The position numbers and the translations under genes were made by a program. A stretch of DNA of 64,000 nt from positions 1-64,000 of the forward strand of contig JAEHOE010000153.1 of the NCBI GenBank assembly GCA_016858145.1, in the 5' to 3' direction. Position 1 is the stretch's first letter; the number at the start of each line of letters is the position of its first letter. Source of the DNA: Edaphochlamys debaryana (taxonomy: Eukaryota > Chlorophyta > Chlorophyceae > Chlamydomonadales). Shown piece by piece: positions 1 to 9,793 of this stretch. Under the pieces are notes generated by a model, which ran no database searches, was not told where the DNA came from, and was given only the letters and a program-made list of their open reading frames with translations.

Positions 1-3000
1 CGGTGGCGGAGGTGGTCGTGCCATGCCCAGCACCGCCCCCCCGGCGGCGGACGTCGGCGGGCGGCGGCAGGAACGACCGTGACGGCCTTGGCGGGCGGCG
101 GGGGCAGCCCCGGCGGCGGCGGGCTTGACGGCGGCGGCGGCGGCGCCGGCCCCGGCGGCGGCGGCGGCGGGCTTGGCCCCCGCAGCGCTGGTGGGCCGGG
201 CGGCGGCAGCGCCGGCGGCGGCGCCGGAGGCAGCGCTGGTGGGCCGGGCGGCGGCGGCGCCGGCGGCGGCGCCGGAGGCAGCGCTGGTGGGCCGAGCGGC
301 GGCGGCGCCGGCGGCGGCACCGGAGGCCGCGCTGGTGGGCCGAGCGGCGGCGGCGCCAGCGGCGGCGGCGGCGCCGGGGGCAGCGCTGGTGGGTCGGGCG
401 GCGGCGGCTCCGGCGGCGGTGGCGGCGCCCTTGCCCTGCGCCTGTGCGGCCAGGCGGCGCCGCTCCTCATCCAGGGCGAGGGATAGCGCAATGGCCTGCG
501 GGTTCGATTAGAAGGATTGGGATTGGGATTGGGATTGGGATTGGGATTGGAGTTCGGGTAAATCCTTCACGCGAGAGATGAGGCGGCGGTCGGCGAGCGG
601 GACGGCCGGCCGCCTTCCCATGCGCATCGGGCTCGCCGGCTGCGGCTCAGCCTCCGTCCGAAACCCACATCGTCGAAAGACCTCCCTCTTCCTAACGAGC
701 CCCCCAGGCTCTGTGCCCCCCCCGCCGCTGTCAACGCCACTTTTTTCCAGCCTCAACCTTCGGTGGACGACGCTTTCCGCCGACATGAGGCCTCTCTCGG
801 GCTTCTCGGTGGTATGCCCGCAAGCTTTGCAAGCCATACTGCCCTAGCGCAGGCGACGCGACCCCGTTCAGCAACACACACACACCCTCCCTTCTCCCCT
901 TCCCCCCACCTGCTCGATGTCTGCCAGCTCATAGTCCGCCCGCACGCCGTCCCTCAGGCTGCGGGCGATGGCGATGGGGAGGGCAATGTCCTCGTCCTCC
1001 AACTGCAGGGCGCGCATAACCTGGGGGGGTGGGGGGGGAGGGGGGATGTTTGAAGCTGAGAAGCGGGAGAGCGTCTTCATGTGGGGTGTGTGTGTGGGGG
1101 GGGAGGGGGTTCGGGGTCGAGGTGGGGGAAGCGTAGAGGGTGATCTTCGACGAGGTTTTGGAGACCGGAGAAGAAAGGCGCGTGGAGGGCCCACACTCGT
1201 TCCGCTCCTGGCCAACACCGGTACGCTGTGAGGAGGCCGTGCCCACAGCAGCTGGAGGGAGGGAGCCCTGCCCGCATGGCGCCAGGGCCCATCAGCCCGC
1301 CGCCCCACCGTCGCGCCACCCCCCCCCCCAAGACCCGGCTGCAGCCCGCGTGCAGCCCGCCTCAGGCCCGCCTTCCCCCCCCCACCCCTCACCCCCCCAC
1401 CTTCTGTAGCTGGTTGATCTCATCCCACTCATTGGCCAGGCGGGCCGACAGGGCCATGGCCTGGGGGGGGGCAGAGGGGGGCAGGCGACCGTGGGCTCCT
1501 CAAGCTTCCATACAGCTCCCGTCGTCATGTCCTCCCGCCGACCGCTCAGCTTTAAGCACTACGTTCCCTTCCCCACCTCCCCCCCCACCTCCTTGACCGC
1601 CTGACCCCCTTCCCCCCCTCTCCCCTCCCCCGCCTCCCCTCCCTTTCCCCCCTCTCCCCTCCCTCCCTCCCCTTCCCGCCCCTCTCCCCCCCTCCCCCCC
1701 CTTGCCTCCTTGAGCGCCTGCTCCTCCTCGCTGGTGTGGGCCGCCCGCGAAGCCAGGGAGGGTCCGGGCGGGGGGGCGCCGGGGGTCTTGCCCATCTTGG
1801 CCTCCACAGCGTCCAGGACCTGGGGGGGGGAAGGGGGGGTGATCTCTGACGAGTTAGAGGTTGGGTAGCCCAGAAGGTATGGGGGGGGAGGGGGGGTGAT
1901 TTTCGGAGCATTGGAGAGCGGAGGAAGAGATAGAGCGGCAGCCAGCGAGCCCGATGCGCACCGAGGTCCAGAGCGAAAGGTCCGGCGGGCTCCACTGGCG
2001 ATGGCGTCGGCTGCTCTGACGAGTGGCGTAGGCTAGAGCGGCTAGACCTAACTCTAGAGCACTCTCAGTGCAGTATGTAGGCAAGCTTGCTGGGCTGGCG
2101 TGCGTGCGTGCCGGTGTGCATTGTGGGATGCGTTCCTTACGCGAACCGCACTGGGACCGCAGCAAACGCCCCACCCAACCGACGTACCTATGAACGAAGG
2201 TAGACCCACCACGAGACCCAGGCACGCCACGGTCGCGGGGCGCGGGCGAGGAGCGAAGGGGCAAAGTGAGAGACTGCCATTGTGGAGAAGTGCGCGTGCA
2301 GTGCTGTGGGGTGCATACGGCCGCGCGCTAGAATGTGACGGTAATTATAGTAGTTAAGCAAGTAAAAAAGTGAAAAGAAAGCACGTAGGGGACACGGAAA
2401 AGCCGAACGCCCGAACACGGGATGGGCGGTACGGAGCACACATGGGAAGGTGCCTCCGGGGTGGACCCGGGGCTGTAACTAATCTTGCGTGGGAGCCCGG
2501 GCCCAAGGGGTTCACACGGGTCTCCCACGCGCCGCAGGGCTGGTCCCCGTCGGCAATTATGGGTTTTGGGGAGGGTGTATGAGGGCGTGGAGGGCGCGGC
2601 GGATTCGGATGTGGAGCTGCATGCCTGCTTGTCGTTCTAACTTGAAGATGTGGGGACGGCGGAACAGCTGGTCCTGCATCCGGTGCTCTAGGAGGCGTCG
2701 GCCGTACCCCTGGCGGATGAGGGCGTGCACAAGCTGTGCGACTTCAGTTATAAAATTTTCTACGTCGGAAATTCCCCGAGCTAAGCGTACGAACTGGCTA
2801 GTAAAAATGTTTCGCTTGGCGGCTTCGTTGACGGAGGAGGTGAAATGGACAAAGCGTGACAGCCGCACGTTCTGAAATGCCGGCTGTACGCGCTTGTCGT
2901 ACAGGTGCGTGTCGTATCGACTGCACCCGCTAACCACGCTGTGGACTAGGAGGAGGTCGAGGAAGGGCATGCGCCCTTCGGGGAGGTGGGGGTGGTCCTG

Positions 3001-5627
3001 GAGGGGAATAGCGAGCTGTGGCGGGTAAAGGGGTGTGAGCCCTTCAGGGCCGGGGGGAGGGGGGGTGTTTGTTGCTGAGCGGAATCGCGCCGACGCGGGT
3101 GAAGTGGTGGGCAGGGGGTGGTTTACGTATCAACTGGAGAGCGGAGGGAGAAAAGGGGGCAGGGGGGAAAGGGGTGAGGGAGTGGGGTGTTGGGCGGGAC
3201 CGCGCACCCCGTTAGGAAGGGGGACGGGGAAGGGGGCGGCTCGGACCGGGCGTTCCGGTTCGGTTTGGGAAGGCTGCCCCTTACCCCCCCCCCCTTTGCC
3301 GTCCCTGCTTCGCAGCGATGCCACGTCAGGCCCGCCCAGGCCCCACCTGGCCCCACCTGGCCCGTGAGATCCAGGTTCCGCCGTACCATCATGGCCTTGA
3401 ACATGAGGAAGTCTGGGGGGTTGGGGTGGGGGTTGGGGAAGGAGACGTGGCAGACGATGGGGTCAGACCCCAGCCGGCCCGCCTTGCCGCTAGCTCGCTG
3501 CGAGCTCTTATCCCGTCCTCACGGGCCCCTCCGGCCGCCAGCCCTATGTCCGCCCCTCCCTGCCCCGCCCCTCCTGCCCTGCCCTGCCGCTCCCGCCCCC
3601 CTCCTTCTTGCCCCCCTTCCTCTTGCCTCCCATCCCTCCCCACCCCCTCCCCCACCGTCCACGGTGAGGATGGTCTGGATCACGAACTTGGTGAGCTGAT
3701 CAGAGTCCTGGGCGCCGGCCACAATCTAGTGGGAGGAGGGGGGAGGCAGCAGGTGTTTGTTGCTAAGCGGGGGTGGGGGAGCGGGGGGACACGGAGGGTG
3801 CACGCCCCGCGCTCACGTGTGCGAGCTCCCAAGCACCGCCCCCCCCTACTGGCCTAGGTCCGCCTCAGGTCCACGTCAGGTCCAGCACTTGGCCTCTGCA
3901 CGTCTCGCCCCACCCAAGAACGCGCCGCCTCAAGCCCTCAACCCCCTCACCCGCCCCTCCTCATCCGTCCCCGTGCCCGCGACCCCCTTCGCCACCGCCC
4001 TCCCTCCCCTCCCTCCCCTCCCTCCCCTCCCTCCCCTCCCTCCCCTCCCTCCCCTCCCTCCCCTCCCTCCCCTCCCTCCCTCCCTCCCTCCCTCCCCTCC
4101 CTCCCCTCCCTCCCCTCCCTCCCCTCCCTCCCCTCCCTCCCCTCCCTCCCCTCCCTCCCCTCCCTCCCCTCCCTCCCCTCCCTCCCCTCCCTCCCCTCCC
4201 TCCCCTCCCTCCCCTCCCTCCCCTCCCTCCCCTCCCTCCCCTCCCTCCCCTCCCTCCCCTCCCTCCCCTCCCTCCCCTCCCTCCCCTCCCTCCCCTCCCT
4301 CCCCTCCCTCCCCTCCCTCCCCTCCCTCCCCTCCCTCCCCTCCCTCCCCTCCCTCCTCTCCCTCCCCTTCCTCCCCTCCCTGCCCCCGTCCTTGCCTGGA
4401 AGAACTGCTCCGGCGAGACCCCCAGTTCGTTCAGGAAGTCCGTCAGCAGCTTATCGACAAGGGCCTTGAACTGGGAGGGTGTTGAGATACGTAATTGTAT
4501 CAGGGGCTGATCTTGGTGTTGAGCCAGGGAAACATGGGCGTGTTAACAGGCCGGCTGGGCCCAAGGTGCACGAAACCTGAATGCCCGAAAAGCCCCAACC
4601 CCTCCGTCGGATGCTGCCCTTCCCCGGGTTTGGCGCCACGGGCTCAGCAAGCGCTCCGCTGCACAGCAGCGCCCCACTGACAAAAACAGCGCCCACGGTC
4701 GGTCCCCCCCGTCGCCCGGCCCCGGCCCACCTCGTTGTGATACTGCGGGGTGGGGTGGGGTGGGGTGGGGTGGGGTGGGGTGGGGTGGGGTGGGGTGGGG
4801 TGGGGTGGGGTGGGGTGGGGTGGGGTGGGGTGGGGTGGGGTGGGGTGGGGTGGGGTGGGGTGGGGTGGGGGGGGGTGGGGTGGGGTGGGGTGGGGTGGGG
4901 TGGGGGTGGGGTGGGGGGTGGGGGGGGGTGGGGTGGGGTGGGGTGGGGTGGGGTGGGGTGGGGTGGGGTGGGGTGGGGTGGGGGGTGGGGTGGGTGGGGG
5001 GGTGGGGTGGGGTGGGGTGGGTGGGGTGGGGGGTGGGGTGGGGTGGGGTGGGGTGGGGTGGGGTGGGGTGGGGTGGGGTGGGGTGGGGTGGGGTGGGGTG
5101 GGGTGGGGTGGGGTGGGTGGGGTGGGGTGGGGTGGGGTGGGGTGGGGTGGGGTGGGGTGGGGTGGGGGTGGGGTGGGGTGGGGTGGGGTGGGGGTGGGGT
5201 GGGGTGGGGTGGGGTGGGGGTGGGGTGGGGTGGGGTGGGGTGGGGTGGGTGGGGTGGGGTGGGGTGGGGTGGGGTGGGGTGGGGTGGGGGTGGGGTGGGG
5301 GGGGTGGGGTGGGGTGGGGTGGGGTGGGGTGGGGTGGGGTGGGGTGGGGTCGGACGCGGGCGGACAAGGGGGAAAGGAACGGTACTGTCAGTGTAAAGGA
5401 AGGATACTCAAAAAGCCGTATGGGCCAGTATGCGCAGCAGCGGGGCAGCAAGCAAATGCGGCGGAGGTAAGCAGAGGGGCGCGCAGCCCTCGTGAAGGCG
5501 AGGTACAGGCCAAGGCCCCACCACAGGGTCAGAGCGCGGCGCAGCAGTTCGGGCTTACGATGGTGTACTCGAGCTTGTTCTCCTCCTCGGGAGTGAACAC
5601 GAGGCACTTCTGGTCGATGAAGGTCAT
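1..5627 (-). CDS. CFAP36: CFAP36/CCDC104-like ciliary BART-domain protein with three UIMs (partial at both ends)
   Basis: Exons read on the minus strand: 5627-5559, 4742-4731 (12 nt), 4470-4396, 3725-3656, 3412-3357, 1819-1706, 1460-1401, 1020-910, and 495 to the window edge. All phases agree. The first five encode most of a CFAP36 BART-like domain, with TFIDQKCLVF, YHNEFKALVDKLL and FLMFKAMMVRRNLDL aligning with the human protein. This family binds the ARL3 GTPase and acts in cilia. The next exons encode three helices that fit the ubiquitin-interacting motif (acidic run, hydrophobic, x2, Ala, x3, Ser): EEEQALKEAMALS, EDEDIALPIAIARS and ADIEQAIALSLALDEE. An Ala/Pro/Ser repeat follows and stays open to base 1. 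Two introns use GC donors (after 4396 and 1706). No exon for the part before TFIDQKC was found, so the Met at 5627 is probably internal. The family call is strong; the 5' end is unresolved. Confidence 0.85.
185..400 (-). repeat. 48-bp coding minisatellite (Ala/Arg-Pro-Thr-Ser repeat)
   Basis: A GC-rich unit starting GCGCTGGTGGG on the plus strand recurs at 185, 233, 281 and 329 (48-bp spacing) and again at 383 (54-bp spacing). Read on the minus strand in the CFAP36 frame it encodes an Ala-rich unit containing ARPTSAA. All spacings are multiples of three, so the array keeps the reading frame. Confidence 0.8.
509..549. repeat. GGGATT hexamer array
   Basis: About six tandem copies of GGGATT lie in the last visible CFAP36 intron, just upstream of the acceptor at 496-497 in the transcript sense. 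The intron around it (496-909) shows no other feature. Confidence 0.8.
2557..2970 (-). mobile_element. Retroelement reverse-transcriptase C-terminal fragment inside a CFAP36 intron
   Basis: A 137-codon minus-strand reading frame contains the order LDLLLVHS, YDTHLYDKR, RLSRFVHFTSS, FTSQFVRLARGISDVENF and LVHALIRQGY. Similar blocks (YDKR, then SQ-x2-R-x-AR, then a GY-containing helix) occur at the C-terminal side of RT domains in protist and animal retroelement ORFs, possibly Penelope-like. The class is uncertain. There is no catalytic RT core, so this is a truncated relic. It lies in the 1.5 kb intron between the exons ending at 3357 and starting at 1819. Ends of the insertion could not be placed; it may cover roughly 1860-3030. 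Confidence 0.45.
3998..4375. repeat. 9-bp pyrimidine minisatellite (CTCCCCTCC)n in a CFAP36 intron
   Basis: About 40 nearly perfect copies of a 9-bp pyrimidine unit on the plus strand. The transcript strand therefore carries a purine tract of GGGAGGGGA units. It starts about 20 nt after the GC-type 5' splice site at 4395 and fills most of the intron that ends at 3726. Confidence 0.95.
4731..4742 (-). other. CFAP36: 12-nt CFAP36 microexon (codes YHNE)
   Basis: On the minus strand a CAG acceptor precedes TATCACAACGAG, which is followed directly by GTGGGC. Adding it between exons 5627-5559 and 4470-4396 keeps the frame and restores four residues (YHNE) at the point where human CFAP36 has the matching IHQEY region. 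Without it the conserved BART helix lacks four residues. This is the shortest exon in the window. Confidence 0.85.
4747..5350. repeat. (GGGGT)n pentanucleotide array, about 600 bp
   Basis: Continuous GGGGT repeats on the plus strand, with occasional one-base phase slips (GGGGGT or GGGT). It lies in the CFAP36 intron upstream of the microexon, so the transcript reads (ACCCC)n. The array ends two bases from the microexon's acceptor. Long apparent reading frames across it are repeat artefacts. Confidence 0.97.
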
Positions 5628-6009
5628 CTGCGATTGGGGAGACGGGGGGTGATAGGCTGGCGGCCATTGAAAGGCAGGGGCCTGGCAGCCCAAAGAATAC
5701 CAGGTACTGTAGCGCCGTGAGTTGCTGAGTCAAATCCCAGCTTACCAAGGGGTTTATGTATAGAGGGCCTAGCGTGAACGGGGGTGCACAGGGAGGGGGC
5801 GTGGAAAGGGCGGGGTGGGGTGAGCCACATGTCGGGCGACATGCACTGGTGCGTACCTCGGTACGCAACCCCGCTAGGAGCTAGGGTTTGCCCACTACTA
5901 ACTTAAGCTGTTAACACATGTGATAATGAAAACACAGAATAGCAGCGCAGCCCAGCGCGCGACAGCGCTTTGGCGGGGCACAATCGGCTCTGCTCCCGCC
6001 GCGCTCGAC
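5628..6009. other. Junction between CFAP36 and the repeat block
   Basis: This stretch should hold the missing N-terminal CFAP36 exon. No minus-strand segment with a usable GT/GC donor encodes the expected Trp-containing helix that precedes TFIDQKC. Similarity to the repeat arm starts at about 6010. No other gene is visible. Confidence 0.5.
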
Positions 6010-6568
6010 CGCTGGACTGAAGACCGACAACTCCAGCCTGTTGGCTTTCAGCATGGCTCTCTGATCACGCGCATCGGTCAATCCGCAGCCCGCACGAAGC
6101 CGAGCCCACACCCTTCCCGCTTCCCAAGAGCTTGCCCTTGAGGAATTCGACGACCGCTTCGGACAGCCATGCGGCGTCGGCCATTCCTGAGGTATTACCA
6201 AGAAGCAGGGGTACTCCTGACCGGTTCGGGGGAACGATGGATCCGCAGCGGCAGCGCGCGTCTTAGTCTGCTGGTGTATGCACTGCCCTAGAAGTGCACG
6301 CCTTGACTTGTAGGAGGCTTACATATCAAGACCATCGGGCGACACGACTCGGCATTGCTTTGCGTGCCGATACACAATGCGGCCCCTCGGGGGCCCGCGC
6401 CCGGGAGGACCGCGGCGACTTTCCCCTTTCCCCTGAGCCTTGAGCCGCGTCCCCACAACCTCATGCGGCGGCGTACCGCGCAGCTGCCGAGATATACCCA
6501 CGGCGCTCGTTGATGTTCTTCTACCCACGGCGCTTGCCACTTCACGCGGATCAATTGCCTTCAACGCA

Positions 6569-7746
6569 CCGTAGTGCTACGCTGGATTCGCGACACACGC
6601 GTTCGCGAACGCGATTTTGAGGCCTGGAATTTGTCGTGACGGTACGGGTTTTCGCGAAGTTCGGGGCTAGAGGGTGCGGGGCATTAAACCCTGCCACGGA
6701 TTTCGCGAAATGGCTTCCCTGGACCCCCAAAGCGTCCTGACGCCTGGCAAACAGCGTGCCCACCGCCGGCCAGAGCCGCATGCGGCATCCGCGCGCATCA
6801 CAGGCCTAGTCTGTCTCACGATCTCAAGCAGCAGAAAGCAAAGCCCAGGGCCCCATGCGGCACCAGCGCGCATCACAGGCCTAGGCTACGGTTGGCGTCA
6901 GTCTCACGATCTCAAGCAGAAAGCAAAGCCCAGGGCCCCATGCGGCGCTCACACGCGGTCCCTCAAGAGCCGCGCTTGCCCGCTGCTGCACCCCTGCGCG
7001 GCCGGGTCGCGGCAACCGTTTCCTGCAGCTGCACAAACTCCGGCTCCTCAGCCCCCTCGTCCTCAGAGTCCCCATCTTCCGCACCGCACCGCCCTTATAT
7101 CCGTACCGCACGGGGTTTCGCGATGACCCCGCAGCCCCCCCAGTCCCCATTCCGCCCAGTCCCCCCAGTCCCCCCAGTCCCCCCAGTCCCCATTCCGCCC
7201 CGCCACCGTATTTGGAATCCAGGGGTTATTCAGGCGAGCACTTAGCGTTATGCACGTATCAGGGACGAATGCGGTCGCCTAGTGGGACGGAGCACTGTCC
7301 TGCTCGGTATCAGCGCTTGCAGATGCCTCTCGGGCACGTTCAGGCAGTGTTGCGTTTCAGGGTTTGTGCGTGGCCGTTGGCCATCCATCGGTCGCATGCT
7401 GGGACTGTGAGTCGGAGGGAACGTGTGAGTAGGGTCTGTGGTTGCGGGGAGCCGGAGGATGAGCGTCATGTGATCTTTGAGTGTGCTGCTTACAGAGAAT
7501 TGCGGGTAACGTGTGGCCTAAGTTTTGAGGATGAAGACATGACTGAGTTCTTTCGGCAAGCACACCCACGCAAGTTGGGTGCCTTCTTGTTTGCGGTCTG
7601 TGAGCGTAGGAAAGCTTTATTGAGGGCGTGAGCCCGAGGGCTGTGCCGAGGTGCCAACATGGCACGTTTGGGCACTGATGTAACTCACTCACTCTATTTG
7701 CGAAATTTTGCGAACAAGGTGTTGCGAATCCAACGTAGCACTACGG
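6569..7746. mobile_element. TIR element, 1178 bp, inserted in arm A
   Basis: The ends form a 28-bp terminal inverted repeat (6569-6596 and 7719-7746, 26 of 28 matching), starting CCGTAGTGCTACG. Flanks are CA/CA (or GCA/GCA if one G is shared), giving a 2-3 bp target duplication. Arm B at about 19615-19630 is the empty site. The element contains TTCGCGAA-type motifs at both ends, an 80-bp direct repeat around 6778-6945, CCCAGTCCC repeats, and a non-LTR-type C-terminal ORF. No transposase is recognisable, so it is non-autonomous. The superfamily is not assigned: the ends contain CACTA but in the wrong orientation for CACTA elements. Confidence 0.8.
7212..7631 (+). pseudogene. Non-LTR retrotransposon C-terminal (zinc-knuckle) fragment
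   Basis: The reading frame contains VCGCGEPEDERHVIFECAAY. This matches the Cys-rich C-terminal motif of L1-like non-LTR ORF2 proteins (C-x-C-x3-EDE-x-H-x3-EC-x2-Y), preceded by the usual basic LRFRVCAWPL segment. There is no RT or endonuclease domain and no convincing start codon. It lies wholly inside the TIR element, which suggests it was captured by that element. Confidence 0.65.
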
Positions 7747-8188
7747 CAGTCAAGGGAGGCCAGCAAACCTGAGGCCTGCTGCACATGGTCTGCGGGGCCT
7801 GTGGGTAGTACGCCGCCTGCCCCCAAAGGCCCTGCCCTGGGGTTGACGCGGCCAGGCGTCCCGCTGGCGCTGACGTGATGGGTGTGTGACAGCTGTGCTG
7901 CCGGTGGGGAGAATGCGTTGGAGTGGGTCGATTCCTTTACTGGCCGCTGAGGAAGGCGGGCATCCGCGGTGCGGGAGCTGTGGGGTGGATGTGTTGTTGC
8001 TGGAACTCCTGGACGAGGCTGTTGCTGACCCCACGCCTCTATCGACTAGGCTTGAGCCAACCCTGATCCTGTGTCTTTTTGCCCGTGGGCCAGCGTGGGC
8101 GCGTGGCAGCCGCTTGAGCAGCGCTTCGGACGGGATGGTGCCCAAAAGTCGTGTCGCGCAGGGTCCGTGAAGTGCAAAACATCATACA

Positions 8189-8260
8189 TGCGCCACCGGG
8201 GAATCGAACCCCGCTCTTTTGCTTGGAAGGCAAATATCCTCACCACTGGACTAGTGGCGC
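8189..8260 (-). tRNA. tRNA-Gly(UCC), copy A
   Basis: A full cloverleaf on the minus strand: 7-bp acceptor stem GCGCCAC/GTGGCGC, D-stem GTCC/GGAT, anticodon loop CTTCCAA (anticodon TCC), T-arm with GGTTCGATTCC, and discriminator A at 8189. A TTTT run follows as a Pol III terminator. The tRNA sequence is identical to the copy at 19099-19170. Confidence 0.95.
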
Positions 8261-8880
8261 GACGAGCATCATATGCCATTGTTACGGTATATATATCCAA
8301 AAATACCGCCCAACACCAAGACCTCGGCGCCCGATCGGTCGGTTGAAGTGTCGGCGTGCCGCGAAGCCGCAGCTCGCCTGCCAGCTCGCCTGCCAGCTAG
8401 CCCGCCACCCCAACGCCTGGTGGCGAGCGCTGGTCGGGCTAGCAGCCGGGTGCAGAGCGGCTGGCGCAGCCCTGCCGGTTGAGCTGAGAGAGCGGGTGTG
8501 GCCGATGCGGAGTGGGGAGGGAGAAGGGCAGAGCCTGGGAAGTGCCGCGCCGCCCCTAGAGTTAAGTGCTGCGGCTGACCCGCTGGGCCCGCCGTCGGGC
8601 CTCAGGGTCGCCCCAGGGCCCAGGCACACGCTCCCCACCTCTGCCCTCCCCCGCGGGTCTGCAGCGCGTCAGGGCTTCCGGCAGTTCCGGGGCACGCCGT
8701 CCCGTCCAGCGCTCAACACAGCCAGATGTACGAACTCGGTGTTCGGACACTTGCTCGCCTCTCCGCATCAATGGCCTCTAGCTTGCGGAGGGTGTGACCA
8801 GAGGTGACGCAGCGTGCGGGGGGGGTGAGGTCGGTGGGGAAGGGAGAGGCGGGGCAGCCGGCGTCGCTTGGCGCGGTGCG

Positions 8881-9157
8881 GTTGGGGAGGGGATGAGGTC
8901 TCGGGATGAGGTGGGGCAGCAGTAGCAGGGGCAGCGGAGGGCGGCGGGTGAAGGGAAGCGGAGCGGGGTGGCAGGGTGGCAGGTGTGAGGCGAGCAGTGG
9001 GCGAAGTCGGAGTTGCGGTGGCAGAGCCGGGGGGAAGCAGCGAGATTGTCGTGGAACTTCCTTCCGCCTTGGCCCTCGCCCCCCCCCTGCCCCCCCCCCG
9101 CCCCTGCCCGGCTTTCTCCTCGAGCCAAGCTGCCCATCTGCCCCATCCTTTCCACGC
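8881..9157. other. Spacer next to the inverted repeat
   Basis: GC-rich sequence between the inner edge of arm A and the hAT-type element. No gene or repeat motif was recognised. Confidence 0.5.
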
Positions 9158-9785
9158 CAGGGTTGCACAATACGGCAGCCCCCGCTGCCAATACGCGTAT
9201 TAATACGTAATACGGCCCCCAGCTTGCTAATACGCCTTATTATACGGCGGAGAGGCGTATTTGCTGCGTGTTCTGTGTTTGCTGTCCGGCGTAGCGTATG
9301 GCAGCCCGTGCGGCTGCTTTGTACGCGCACGCAATCCCTTGTAGCACTTCTACTAGCACTCCTGATGCACAGGCGTAGCGCAGGATGATGTAGACGTGTA
9401 GAAGTTGTGTGAAGCGCGGGGCCAAAGCAAATGGGCCTACCATTGAAAGTTCGTTGCTGGCTTCACAAGCGCGTGTGCGCACGCCCTCCGACCCATGTGG
9501 GCCATCGCGGGCCATCCGCTCCACCGCGGAACGCGGAGTCGTAACTGTTTTGTCAAGCGAGTTGACAAGAAGTGACTTCTTGCAGTGTTGCACTGTTGCC
9601 ATGGTTGCAGCCGGTGCCCTCTGATGCCCCGTGCCGAGACCTACGCACCCCACCCCCCAACCTCGGTCCCCGGCTGCCCGGCTGGTCCCCTGGCCGCATG
9701 CCGTATCAAAACGGCAAAAAGATGCCGTATCCGTATTGACACGTATTCGTATAAATACGGGAGCTAATACGTATTGGCAACCCTG
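9158..9785. mobile_element. Non-autonomous hAT-type element, 628 bp
   Basis: Both ends read CAGGGTTGC followed by AATACG when oriented inward, a typical hAT terminus. They are flanked by a perfect 8-bp duplication TTCCACGC (9150-9157 and 9786-9793), the length hAT transposases make. Subterminal regions are dense in TACGTATT/ATACGG motifs. No transposase ORF is present. Confidence 0.92.
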
Positions 9786-9793
9786 TTCCACGC

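Larger units (their letters stand above)
6010..8880 (-). repeat. Left arm (A) of a large inverted duplication carrying tRNA-Gly(UCC)
   Basis: Excluding the insertion at 6569-7746, this segment is the reverse complement of 18504-20165 (plus 10911-10939), with only scattered differences. Matching landmarks are the tRNA gene, the GGTATATATA stretch 5' of it, and the segment ending TGATCACGCGCATCGGTC near the outer edge. Similarity ends near 6010 on the outside and about 8875 on the inside. It could be a segmental inverted duplication or two copies of one large repeat family. Confidence 0.85.

Noticed and set aside
509..549. GGGATT array as an internal telomere repeat
   Set aside because: It is not a rotation of TTAGGG or TTTTAGGG, the telomere units known in green algae, and is only about six copies long.
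3757..4510. Pro/Ser/Leu-repeat open frames of about 245 codons
   Set aside because: Artefact of the 9-bp pyrimidine minisatellite inside a CFAP36 intron.
4543..5868. Very long open frames on both strands (His-Pro-Thr or Gly-Trp repeats)
   Set aside because: They are translations of the (GGGGT)n array, which has no stop codon in any frame; no real domain or splice logic supports them.
6569..7746. Classification of the TIR element as CACTA/EnSpm
   Set aside because: CACTA/TAGTG strings are present in the ends but point outward-in the wrong way; the element starts CCGTAG.
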